DNA of 64,000 nt, from the NCBI GenBank assembly GCA_914767715.1, contig OU612067.1, positions 26,758,162-26,822,161 of the forward strand. Direction: 5' to 3'. This stretch comes from Membranipora membranacea (taxonomy: Eukaryota > Bryozoa > Gymnolaemata > Cheilostomatida > Membraniporidae). The notes beneath the pieces were generated by a model. The model made no database searches and was not told the DNA's origin. It worked only from the letters and a program-made list of their open reading frames with translations. Positions 1-9,650 of this stretch are shown piece after piece (the stretch's first letter is position 1; each line of letters begins with the position of its first letter). A program made the position numbers and the translations under genes.

Positions 1-754
1 TAAGTGGTGAACTCAGATTCTAATGAAGCTGTCATATTGATCACTTCAAGATTGAAGAGCACTGTTGCAGACATAGGTAGACAATCTATTTTCATAAATA
101 TATCGGTCACTTCATTTCTTGCCCCATGAGGAATAGGCAAAAAGGAGTAGTCAGTTATCTATCCTTCCTTATATATATTCCATGTTTATTCTGGAGAAGA
201 ATAAGTCCTTAGGACTGATATTGATAAAATTGATAAAAATATGGTGTAGAATTAAAAAGACATGTAAAAAGAAATCAAGAACAATGACAGGTAAAATTAC
301 AAAGTAAACACAGGCATTAATTAGCAGTAAAACATTACACAAGTTAATACACAATAGCTAGGAAAAGAAAAGTTAGAACAATGTAGCAGTAGGCTAAAAT
401 GAAATGATAAGAACTGACTCATTAATTGAGAAGTTTGAGGACGTGGCTCCGAGTGGCATTTTTGAATGAAGCAAGGGATTGACTCAGCTTAACATGATTG
501 GGTAATTCGTTAAACTTCTGAGCACCGAAATTAGCTAAAGCAAATCTATAATTTTCCTTGGATAGTCTAAACCCAGAACTTTTAGCAAGCCGAGTTTCAC
601 TAGTTAATTTCTCGGGGAGCAGATTGGTATCAATTATTCGGACTAAACTATTAACAATTTTATAAAACGTCAGCAGATACAAATATTCGAAACGCAAAGT
701 TATGTCCTTGCATCAATAGCTGAGGGAGATCTGCTCATGGTGAATGCCGAAGAA
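1..754 (-). pseudogene. Receptor copy 0: CUB-like domain 2 exon, split by a LINE insertion
   Basis: Bases 1-170 and 704-754 align closely to the second CUB-like exon of receptor copy 2 (18747-19139), read on the minus strand, with the acceptor AG at 755-756. The two halves are separated by about 530 bp of LINE-like sequence, so the exon cannot be translated through. No receptor exons 3, 2 or 1 are found upstream. The flanking sequence jumps from the intron equivalent of 19.2 kb to the equivalent of 7.94 kb, an internal deletion. The part downstream of the exon lies beyond the window edge. I read it as a dead family member. Confidence 0.75.
175..703 (-). mobile_element. Truncated non-LTR retrotransposon (LINE) 3' end
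   Basis: A minus-strand frame at 422-697 encodes about 90 residues that look like the extreme C-terminus of a CR1/L2/Jockey-type reverse transcriptase: a stretch resembling FG-AFNELP followed by SQSLASFK and a basic end. That is the pattern that usually closes such ORFs. The element interrupts a receptor exon. A possible short target duplication (TTAT) is present at both ends. It is 5'-truncated, as is usual for LINE insertions. The clade is a guess. Confidence 0.65.
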
Positions 755-1330
755 CTGGAAGTAATAATATGACGGAACATAAAACAGCGTTGGTAGTTAG
801 CCTCTGTTATTTTTGATGTGAACTTTGTGAGACTACAAAAAAAGCAAATTAGGGTCAATTATGCAGAAATCATCATAGTGTGTTTCGTGTATTGAATACT
901 ACCAAAAATTTCATATACAGTTGAAAATTGTTTTTATGATTTTCTTTGATATGGACAAATGGTTGTTTTTTTGCTTTCTTAAACACTATAACTATAATAC
1001 TGATAACATTAATTATGTTGGCAGCTGTTCTTCCCGCAGCAGAACTTATTTTCATTTGAGTATTCACTGTGCATATTTAGCTTAACTATCAATACCGTCT
1101 TTAATTATTTACTGCTGTATGCATAATTAACTTTGAATTGGTAACTAACTAACATGCTTTTTTATTTTACAACAATCAACATTCGACAATGTTTATTGTA
1201 ATAAATGTTCCGCTTCTCTAGGGATTAATATTTATAACCCCACCAGTGATATAACTATATTATTAAAGTTTTTACATTTTTAACAATAATCCAATACCGA
1301 AACAAAGTTGGATTAGTTCACAGACTGGTA
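755..1330. other. Unit 0 flank: receptor intron and upstream relic with internal deletion
   Basis: Bases 755-930 match the CUB2-CUB1 intron of copy 2 (about 19.14-19.28 kb). From about 960 on the sequence matches 7.94-8.43 kb, upstream of the signal-peptide exon of copy 1. The CUB1 and signal-peptide exons expected between them are absent. I see no gene here. Confidence 0.6.
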
Positions 1331-1390
1331 CGCCTTGTGCCGTTGACCGCCAATTTTTCCCACATAATAACCCAGGTGCCTGTAATTATG

Positions 1391-1735
1391 GAGGTTTTGG
1401 TCGACCAAAACCACCACTGTAGCTGCAAATCATACTTGTTTTTTTTTGGTGGCGGTTTTTGTCGACCAAAACCGCCGCTGTAACTGCAAATCATACATGT
1501 TTTCTTTCGAGTGGCGGTTTTGGTCATCCTTGGTAGTCACTAGTACCTAGCACTGGCAAAGTTTCCGGTTTTGAGGAAATTGCGAATAGTATATGTCACA
1601 TGATCAGTCTATATATGGTGGGAGTTGTGCTCACTTGTCTGAAATAAGAATTCTTGATTGGCGGTTTTGGTTGACCAAATCCGCCACTCAAAAGAAAACA
1701 AGTATGATTCACAGTTACAGTGGCGTTTATGGTTT
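1391..1735. repeat. MITE-like element with GGCGGTTTTGGTC inverted and tandem motifs
   Basis: Two direct units of about 62 bp (from about 1390 and 1452) each open with a near-palindrome GGCGGTTTTGGTCGACCAAA. A third motif starts near 1513, and an inverted copy lies at about 1661-1735. Internal text such as GCAAATCATAC is repeated in both orientations. There is no coding capacity. It looks like a small foldback or MITE-type element with internal duplication. Confidence 0.6.
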
Positions 1736-1769
1736 ATGTAGCTTTGTGTTGCTTCTCCAAGTCTGAATT

Positions 1770-3050
1770 AGTCATTAGTTGGTACCCTAGCGTGACGAAT
1801 ATGGGCACTAAGACCAAGTGATTAACTACCAACTAATCAACCTCACAAGACAATAGTCATCTGAATAATTCAATGAGGATGTTATGGTTTGACAGCGATT
1901 TATGCACGCAGGTTGGTTGGTTAATACTTTTATTACGAAATAATTAATCCAGAGCAAAGAGGATCTACATTCTGTGACTACGATCACCTGTGTTTAGTTA
2001 TCCCTGTCATGCTCTAACCCATTGGCCTACTGTAGATTGCCTCTTGAGAGATGCAAGATTACTGCATCATCTAAACCTTTCTTATAAACCACTAAGTCCA
2101 TAATGCTTCAAAGTAGGAAACATAATATTACTGTTTTTACCAATGCACCAACTTGATATCAACACAAAGCCACTCAAATCAATTACCAATGCATTCTTTG
2201 TTACGGTCAAACCCGGATAAAACTTTCCAGCGTCCTTAATGTTACAATGATAATTGAGTGCTCAACCTCTGCCGGTAGCTTTGGCATGCCATTATCAACC
2301 ACATCCAGAGGTAGGGACATGTTGGTCGGTAAACTTTAATTGAACTGCTGGAAGGCTGCCAAGCACATGAATGTGAACAGCTCAAATAGAAACTTATATG
2401 TCAGATAAATTTTCTCCCAACACTATCCAGGTTGATAAATCTACCGATTCCAAGATCCGGCTACATCTCAACAATTTGTGTGCATATTCAAAACTGTACG
2501 CATTCAGATACAATAATGGAGGCAATGTGAAAGTTTGCAGGGAATGGACCCAGTAGCCAAAAATTATGAGTAAAACACCAAGGGAGAAAGACTGTGTCGA
2601 CTTCGTTGATTGGTACCAAAGCGTGACAATTTTGGGCTTAATCAACAACAAGACAACAGTCACTCAAAGGATTCAAATGAGGATGTTATGGTGTGAGTTA
2701 TGCACGGAGATTGGTTGGCTAATACTTTGATTTGGAAAAACTTAATCCAAAGCAAAGAAGATCTACATTCTGTGGTTATGATCACCTGTGCCAATTTAAC
2801 CTTGTCGAACTCTTACCCTCTGGCCTACTGTAGATTGCCTCTGGAGAGATGCAAGATTACTGCATCATCTAATACCTTTCTTATAAACCACTAAGCTGAT
2901 AATGCTTCAAAGTAGGAAATGTATGACGCGTTTAACAAATGTACCTACTTGAAATCAACACAAAGCCTCTCAACTTTATAACCAATGCTTTCTTTGTTCG
3001 TTGAAAATCCCTGATTTTTTCCGGATGTCTTTAATGTTACAATAATAATT
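1770..3050. repeat. Direct duplication of about 840-bp period at the unit 0/unit 1 junction
   Basis: The block 1770-2250 recurs diverged at 2610-3050, and a third copy lies at about 14590-15000. Shared landmarks are CAATGAGGATGTTATGG, AGAAGATCTACATTCTGTG and TAGATTGCCTCT. I see no convincing gene. It marks the boundary of the segmental duplication units. Confidence 0.6.
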
Positions 3051-3082
3051 GAGGTAAAACGCAAAAAAACTGAGGCGAAAAG

Positions 3083-3367
3083 TTAGAGAAAGTACACATC
3101 ATACACACTCTCTGCGTCTTCATATTCTATCGGAGTTGCTGTGGCATTATTGCACAAACTATCACTGGTCTCTGATGGCATATTAGATGTTGAGGCAACC
3201 TGATGTCCATCACCATTGGTTTCATTTGGTCTGTCACTTGTAGCAGGCTGTTCTTGAGGTTGATGAATCAATATATTGTTCTTTGGTCGAAGATATATTT
3301 TGTGTTCTGTATCTGAGGTAGCTGCCAGCTCGTTAGATGTTCTTGAGAAGTATGACTCCCTGGACAA
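3083..3367 (-). pseudogene. Out-of-frame remainder of the receptor copy 1 tail
   Basis: This open frame continues the tail homology of copy 2 (SNELAATS, IYLRPK, ILIHQ) but in a different frame from exon 7, because of the 34-nt deletion near 3340. It ends in an acidic Tyr-containing stretch, EYEDAESVYDVYFL, and a stop. The matching stretch in copy 2, at about 15055-15115, reads EYEDAESVSDVYFL. It is either dead or reached by an unrecognised splice. Confidence 0.5.
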
Positions 3368-3757
3368 GGTTCTGGAGGTGAGCTGTTCAGTTGTGGGTTT
3401 CGGGTCGATTGTTCAGGTATTTGGTGTTTTGGATTCTGGGACTTTTTTTCCCTGTCATTAAAGTGTATTCCCCATCTGTTCATCTCGCGATAACAAGATT
3501 CTAATAAGTTAGGGGATAAACAGGCAGGTCTTTTTATCGACCTTTCATTCTCTGTGGTCGGTTCCCGCATACTGTTGAGAGACGATGTGCAGATGTTTTG
3601 TTGGAAGTTGCTAATCATATCAGACTCGTTGATAGTTGAGTAGTCCAGATACGGATCTGTCGGGGAGATAACTTCATAATATGATGCCAAGTCATTATCT
3701 GTATTAGTTTGGGCTTCGATGTCGATATCTTCAACAGAAAAATATAATTTTTTTCCA
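3268..3757 (-). CDS. Receptor copy 1 exon 7: cytoplasmic tail with ITAM
   Basis: The acceptor CTCTAG ends at 3758, and the entry phase (T completing a codon begun by AG) fits the transmembrane exon donor at 5592. The exon is rich in Ser, Asn, Pro and Glu. At 3631-3678 it encodes Y-E-V-I, eight residues, then Y-S-T-I, matching the YxxI/L-x6-12-YxxI/L consensus. The frame ends at 3268 after a 34-nt deletion relative to copy 2. The former continuation is readable in another frame at 3083-3367 and ends in a Tyr-rich C-terminus (VYDVYFL). Confidence 0.65.
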
Positions 3758-6700
3758 CTAGAGTTGGTGATAATTCAAGTCACAATCCAAAAGATAATAT
3801 AATATTATTAATATAATATAATATTAATACTCTATGCAAAACTAGTGATCGACAGTTTACCCCTTGGTTTTACATACTAGCTTGTTAACACAGAGTAAGG
3901 ATATAGAGGGTACACTTCAATGATAGTTATAGTGCCTGCGGTTTATAATTCGCTGAGGAAAATCGTCATTCTGGATACCTGCCAATTTTACTAATGAAAA
4001 AAATTTTGGCTAATTGGTTTGCAGACATCCCTAGCTATGATGGGCCATAATACATTCTGGATATATCATTACTCTGTGTTGTTAATATAGCCATAAAGTT
4101 TCTGATTGGTTGGTGTGAGGATTAAGTTATGTTAAAGCTATATAAAAGGCCTCCTAAGTTCAGATTGTAGTTAGTTGATGTTGGCGACAGACCATAAATC
4201 TCAATTAATTACGAGAGGTTTGTATAAGTAGAATTAGATATGAGCAGTTACACTTTGAGTTTGATAACCTTAACCATAGCTCTGCAACTTCATAGCTTAT
4301 CAGCACAGCGGAAACTATATTGTGACAATGGATCATCAGACGTTGGTAAGTGAGCTTTGTCAAGCAGGATACTCATTAGAGTTATATACTTTGACATAGT
4401 TGTTATATAATGGTATGGTGTCCTAAATGAATAGTAGGAAAATTCAAGAAAAGTTCAGCAAAGACCCTAAAGTATAGTGATGATAGTTTATCATTATTGA
4501 GGACCCTTCCATCGTGAGTCTTGGCTGGGTTGAGGGATATGTTGATGTTTGATATTTAGATGCCACGGACTCTTGAACATTTAAACAGGAGGAGGATGGG
4601 AGTTTTGAATGTTGATATTTCTCTCATCCATTCCGCAGGAAGCTTCTATTTGCAATACTTTCATCCAGCACAGGTCTTTAACAGACATATTTTCTTTCAT
4701 TTTGTACCATGTATGGACAGAACTGTTATCACTTTACACATTTAATAATTTTTTAGATCAGTATATCATCATAAACTATAAAGGGTCAGGAAAAAGGTGT
4801 GAACAAGTGTGCCAGGATATCATGCCTCAATATATCGACTTTACGGGTGACAATAGATGCCGATGTAACTTTTGCACCAAAGATTTGTATCAAATGCTGT
4901 TAACTTCAAAAAGCAAAAGGGAACTCTTTTTAAAATATATGGGCTGCAAAGACATTTATTCCCTAAGGAGCCTCGGGACAATCTCATTTGTGTATTATTG
5001 TAGAGGTTAAATTGTTATGATTGAAGAGTTATGATCTGATTTTTTAAATTGATTATCACATTGATAAAGTATTGTTCAAGTACATTGTTTTGTGAGATAT
5101 GATTTAATAGTTTTTATTTTTATTCATCCACTACCCACATCTCAAACCTTTTACTGAGATTTATCTGAACGGTTTATTGCCTTTCAAGTTCGATTTTGAA
5201 CTCAATAATAATGTGGTGGTACAATCTGAACTCATGTGCAGTTGAGGTAGGTTATTATCACTTACCATGTTTGACAGGCCTGGCAGGCAATGGACGAGAA
5301 CTTCTTACATTACTGATTCTGTAACTCTGATATCTATAAGAAAGAAATCTAGCTACATATAATAGTGATTGACCAAAATATAAAATTTGTACGTGACTTT
5401 TTCCTGTCAACAGCAGCAGCAGCTTCATTCTTTTGATAAAAAATACATCACCAAATTATGCTAAGAAAGCAATTGAATCTGGACACATCATCTATTCTAA
5501 CCGTGCATGGGTTTAGTATAATTGAGTAATTTCAATAATATGCTCATGCCATCACATTAATTAAATAGTTACAATTATTGCCTGGACTGACCTTAGACTT
5601 AAAAGATAAGAGCAGCCAGCCATGACACCCAATATAAGGGGTATGCATCCTCCGATCGCAATGTAATAGTAGGATTTGACGCTTTTCTCTGACAGTTGTG
5701 TATCATCTCCCTGGTGGGTTTTTCTTGACGTTTTCTGTAGTCCTCCATCCTTGGGTTCTAAAATTGTGGTGAAGTTGAGGTTATAACCTGCAAGTGAAAA
5801 CATGGTAGAATATAAACTGAACAGAATTGGAATTTGTAACTTGGCGCTCAAATTATATAAACTTTCTTATTTCCTAGACTTTAGAAACAGTATTGTGTGT
5901 GGTCCAAACTATGGGTTTATTTTACCTTCTAATGTAGTAGGTGAGAGTGGTAGGCTTGTAGTCTTTGTTCTAGAGCATTTCAGAGCTGGTGTCCATTGCT
6001 GATTTTTGCATGTGAATGTTCCAGCTTTGTTTTCCAAAGCATGTCCCGACATGCACGATGCTGTGTACTGCGATGAGTTGAAATGAGTCTGTTCCAATGT
6101 GGCCAAATATGGGATGCCTTCATCTACGCATGACTCCACTACAGAAGTAAACATGAGTTCAATTGTTTTTGGATTAATCACGTTAATTTTCTAAATAAAT
6201 AATTTGTTCACAGCCCTATTAATCATTCATTCATATAGATGAAGAAAAGGATTTTATACTATATAATACGCCCCTAAGAGTTCATACTATCAAATTTTTG
6301 TCAAACTATGGGATACATATTCATAGCTTAGAACTAGCCCACACACCTTTATATTTCAGACGCACATATTCGCCGGCTTTAGAAGAATCTATCATTGTGT
6401 ATTTGATTGTTATGGAGTCGATGCTCTCAGTATTTGATTTTTGTTCAATGTACTGGTATGAAAGATTTCATGCATCACGCTGCTGTGGCCATGCGATTTA
6501 TGTGACTTAATGGAGAACTTAGATTCATCTGAAGCTGTCATATTGATCACTTCAAGACTGAAGACCACTGTTGCAGACATAGGCAGACCTCCTATTTTCA
6601 TAAATATATCCTTCACATCGTTTCTTGCTCCATGGGGAATAGGCAAAAAGGAGTAGTCAGTTATATAACCTTCCTTATATGTTCTTGCATCAATAGGTGA

Positions 6701-8056
6701 AGGAGATCTGCTCATGGTGAAGGCCGGGTAAACTGAAAGTCAAAATATCATAGAACATATAATAAGACAGCTTTGGCAGGGATGCTTGAGTTGCTGAAAA
6801 AAAACTTGGGTTATCGATGCAGATATCATCAAAGTGTATTTGGTCTATTGAATATTACATGGTTGAAAATTTACATGGGATGTTCAACCAGACTCCTTCA
6901 TGCTATAAAGACTCACCTTTAAAATCAATGACAAAACCTGGCTGGAATGGTTCCCCAACCTCTAATTTCAGGCCGTTAATGTATACCTTCTGATCATGGC
7001 ATGGTCCCTTCTGGATTTTGTTGTTGATGACGTTATTCTTCAGACAAGGTCCACTTGATGCATTCAGCCTTTTTTGTTTGAAGACTATAATGGCATTTCC
7101 GAGGCCTCTTATGGTCACAGTACATCCATGCGAAAAGCTTTGATGGTCATATGGGGTAGGCATGCGGACAACACCTTCATTTGTTGTAGTCATATCTCTC
7201 AAATTAATCTCGCTGTTTTCATTATATCCGCAGAACACAGCAGCGTATTGGTTATCTGCCATATCACCACCTGTAAGAAATATCCAACTGTTAGTCTCAG
7301 GAAACAGGGATCTTACAGAAGAAGACAACTGCCAAGTGTATTCGATCGATTGATATTCTTTTAAAAAAAACAGTAGCAAATATTGTTTTATTCTCAAAAT
7401 ACAACCAAGTTATGTTTTCAACGTGAGTCCCGAGCACTCCTTGCAATTGAATGTAATTTGATATCAAAACGCCACGATAAAAGACTCTGTGGCTGTTTCG
7501 CCATACAGAAACTGAATCCGGAGTTTACGGGGCAGCCATCTTGTATTTTATCATGGAGTACGGAACTTTAGAAAACAATAGTCAGGCAAAACCTGAGCCA
7601 TTTACGATTATAAACAATCTGATTCGTAAACCTGTCCGAGACCAAAGTATTCAACGTTACTATTTTACGAAAACTAAGTACATAATGGTATAACTTATCA
7701 TTAAACTCACCAGCTACCGAAGATAAGTGTAGATAACTCAGCAAGAAGATAAAAACAACTCTCCTGTTCTCTCTCCGGATATCAGTAATCAATCTGAAAC
7801 ATCAAATTTTAAATCTGTAATGATCAAAATATTGCTATAACTATAGTTTCATTATCAACCACTTTTCGAACATGAAGTTGTTGGGAAAGTGGTTGATAAT
7901 GAAATGCCACTACCAGCTATCCCGACACAGTTTGAGCACTTAAACTACTGTACTGTCACTATAATGCTGATAACATATATAATGTTGGCAGCTGTACTTC
8001 CTGTAACAGAACTTATATTCATTTGAGTGTTATGGTTCAGTTACTTACTTGTTCAT
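3268..8056 (-). CDS. Receptor copy 1: signal peptide, two CUB-like domains, sushi, TM, ITAM tail (frame broken)
   Basis: A seven-exon model on the minus strand, with GT-AG sites and matching phases. E1 is 8049-8056 (Met-Asn plus two bases), E2 7711-7793 (signal peptide), E3 6917-7270 (CUB-like 1, four Cys), E4 6347-6732 (CUB-like 2, no Cys), E5 5926-6138 (sushi, four Cys and a Trp), E6 5592-5787 (stalk and transmembrane) and E7 3268-3757 (cytoplasmic tail). The E6-to-E7 junction is phase 2 on both sides. The tail holds YEVI and YSTI separated by eight residues, an ITAM spacing. E4 lacks 7 nt present in copy 2, which shifts the frame and stops it near its end. E7 also lacks 34 nt, shifting the frame after the ITAM. 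Intron 6 hosts the opposite-strand gene at 4240-5010. I infer a type I immune-type or recognition receptor family. This copy is either a pseudogene or makes a secreted truncated protein. Close homologues were not recognised. Confidence 0.7.
4105..4149 (+). promoter_or_regulatory. Inverted CCAAT box and TATA box of nested secreted-protein gene 1
   Basis: ATTGG (inverted CCAAT) lies at 4105-4109 and TATATAAAAGG at 4139-4149, about 90 bp before the ATG. The same pair, at the same spacing, occurs in the second unit (TATA at 16618-16628). Conservation and position fit a core promoter with transcription starting near 4170. Confidence 0.65.
4240..5010 (+). CDS. Nested gene 1: small secreted eight-cysteine protein (119 aa)
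   Basis: Two coding exons, 4240-4345 and 4757-5010. The donor is GTAAGTG at 4346, the acceptor TTTTTTAG ends at 4756, and both are phase 1. The product starts with a hydrophobic signal peptide (cleavage likely after SLSA), followed by about 95 mature residues with eight cysteines, including an RCRCNFC cluster and a final Cys near the C-terminus. Eight Cys suggests four disulphides and extracellular action. I do not recognise the family. The gene lies wholly inside intron 6 of receptor copy 1 on the opposite strand. A paralogue lies at 16719-17491 and decayed inverted copies at 12.2-12.9 and 35.4-36.1 kb. The open frames upstream of 4757 are intronic. Confidence 0.75.
5592..5787 (-). CDS. Receptor copy 1 exon 6: stalk and transmembrane helix
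   Basis: The acceptor CTTGCAG ends at 5788 and the donor AAG|GTCAGT starts at 5591. The donor is conserved in all three transmembrane exons (AAG|GTCAGT or AAG|GTTAGT). The exon encodes a Thr/Ser-rich stalk, then YYYIAIGGCIPLILGVMAGC, a single hydrophobic helix, followed by a short basic-type edge. If unspliced, the frame would stop at 5561. Confidence 0.7.
5926..6138 (-). CDS. Receptor copy 1 exon 5: sushi (CCP) domain
   Basis: A single phase 1-1 exon of 213 nt. It has the four-cysteine plus Trp pattern of a complement control module: ESC, TASC, FTC, QQWTP, LKC. The exon size and symmetric phase are typical of a shuffled sushi module. The same exon in copy 2 is 18171-18383. Confidence 0.75.
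6347..6732 (-). CDS. Receptor copy 1 exon 4: CUB-like domain 2 with 7-nt deletion
   Basis: The acceptor is TTTCAG and the donor GTGTGT. The exon is 386 nt against 393 nt in copy 2. The missing 7 nt (near 6420-6430) move the frame to an early stop at 6410. The fold assignment is tentative: it lacks cysteines but has the beta-rich spacing of CUB-like modules. Confidence 0.6.
6917..7270 (-). CDS. Receptor copy 1 exon 3: CUB-like domain 1
   Basis: A phase 1-1 exon of 354 nt. It has four cysteines (FCG, HGC, GPC, GPC) and hydrophobic strands such as CTVTIRG and AIIVFKQKRL, which resemble CUB or CUB-like modules. It is intact. Copy 2 has a 366-nt version at 19308-19673. Confidence 0.65.
7711..7793 (-). 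CDS. Receptor copy 1 exon 2: signal peptide
   Basis: Encodes RRVVFIFLLSYLHLSSVAG, a basic N-region, hydrophobic core and small-residue cleavage site. The exon has no ATG. It is reached from an upstream 8-nt coding piece at 8049-8056 (ACC ATG AAC AA|GTAAGTAA) whose phase fits exactly, so the protein starts Met-Asn-Lys. Confidence 0.7.
7847..7904. repeat. Perfect 19-bp inverted repeat (ATTATCAACCAC motif)
   Basis: Stem TTTCATTATCAACCACTTT at 7847-7865 pairs with 7886-7904, with a 20-nt loop. It lies in intron 1 of receptor copy 1. The copy 2 locus near 32.42 kb keeps only the right arm. Related ATCAACCAC/GTTGATAA hairpin text occurs at about 10822-10851. Confidence 0.6.
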
Positions 8057-8059
8057 GGT

Positions 8060-9650
8060 TCTCGACACTTGTATTGATGAAGGAAAAGAATGTAAAGAAA
8101 GCAGTCTCCACCGCCAGAAAACTCTGAACCATCTAACTCGACAAAAATGTTCAAACTGAGGATGGTTAGCTTAATTTTTATTTACTAGCTGCTGTGTGCA
8201 ATTCTGTTTAAAACAATGCATTATTAGCTTTGAATTGGTTACAAAATAACATGCTTTTTTTATTGTATAACAATCAACTTTCCACAATGTTTATTGTAAA
8301 AAATGTTCTGCTTCTCTAGGGATTAATATGTATAATCCCAACAGTAATATATCTATTAGAGTTTTTACAATTATTTAGCAATAATCCAGTACCGAAACAA
8401 AGGTTATTAACATTTGGATTAGTTCACAGACTGACACACATTTTTTTGCTTTGCCTCCCCATTCTGGTTTGTTCTTCTATTAGTACATTCAATTATAGAT
8501 TCTCAGCTTCCCTATTGGTATCTCGTAAGCCAGGGCTATATTTATCCAGCGTTGAATGAATGACCCATTCTATGTTAAATTCAAAAAAATTCTTGGGTTG
8601 CAAATAATCAGTGATCAAGCATATCAATGTTTTGGAACCAAAGAGACTGAATACTGAATTCGAAGTACTTTTAGATACACTTTTAACTTGTAGATTAGAA
8701 GGTGCTTGGCAGGAAATAAACTCTCTGTACCTTTAACTCTGGCTTTTGCGTAGTAAAATTCCAGATGTTGCACAAAAAATTTAGTGTTGTATGGAATTAA
8801 GACAATGACCCTGGACTCGGCAAAAATTTCTTAACACCATTGTAGAATTCAGAACAGTATAATTCATTTTTAGAGGTTGATTACATCATATGCTTTGGAT
8901 GAAATGACATTGATTAGTCTATAATGATTTTCAAATGAGTTGTTACAATGCATATGGTTCTTGTGATTTGACAGGATAATGCCACCCTCTTAACTATGGT
9001 TTGTTGGAACAGATCGTGGGTGTTGAAGCTTATTGAATTTTCGTATGTACTCTTTTTAATTATACACACAAATCTTTCTTCAATGAAGCCCATATTATTT
9101 CGTTCTATGTTTTCTGGAATTTCTGCATAACCGCCAAAGCACTTGTGAAGCTCATTTATACTGTTTTTATTACATCGCTTTATAAAACAGGAAACTGAAC
9201 ATAAATCTCAAAATTGGAATAAGCTTGCATTGTAAGGATCATTACTTGGCTGGGATTCTGTACCTGTTCAATCATCAATACCTCAAATTCACCTCTTTGT
9301 TGATTATGCTGTTTAGTAGTTAACAGAAAATTGGGCTGACCCTAAAGAAGGATGCACGGTGCCCTAAATCCTCATACTATTTTACGTACATGGATTTTGT
9401 TCTGATGTGGAAATTTTCTTTTATGAAACTGGATCAGAAATTAATTGTTCTCTTACCATGCCTGACTACAGCCTAGCAACCAATCAACAATTTCCAGCAA
9501 TACGAATACAGGAGGAAATAGTCGGAGCTGCGACTCACAAGGGATATTATATTAAAGAAAAGCTTCAAATCCTACTGTTGTATTGAGACTGGAGGATACA
9601 TATCCCTTATATTGACTTTGTTAGATGGCTGCTTACATATATCATTTATG
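8060..9650. other. Duplicated intergenic block, no confident gene
   Basis: Matches 32.6-34.45 kb in unit 2. A plus-strand open stretch at about 9381-9545 (FYVHGFC, NCSLTMPDYSLATNQQFPA) is similar in both copies but has a one-base difference before its end and no clear splice context. It may be a relic exon. Confidence 0.4.

Noticed and set aside
4560-4756. Upstream extension of the secreted gene's second frame and an overlapping 61-codon frame
   Set aside because: The phase-1 acceptor TTTTTTAG at 4756 and the matching exon in copy 2 show this is intron.
7074-7364. Plus-strand frames of 63-96 codons over the CUB1 exon
   Set aside because: Antisense shadows of the minus-strand receptor exon; no splice or promoter support.
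6903-7397. A single 164-codon frame as one exon
   Set aside because: The acceptor TTTCTTACAG at 7271 cuts it; residues before GGDMADN are intron, and copy 2 agrees.
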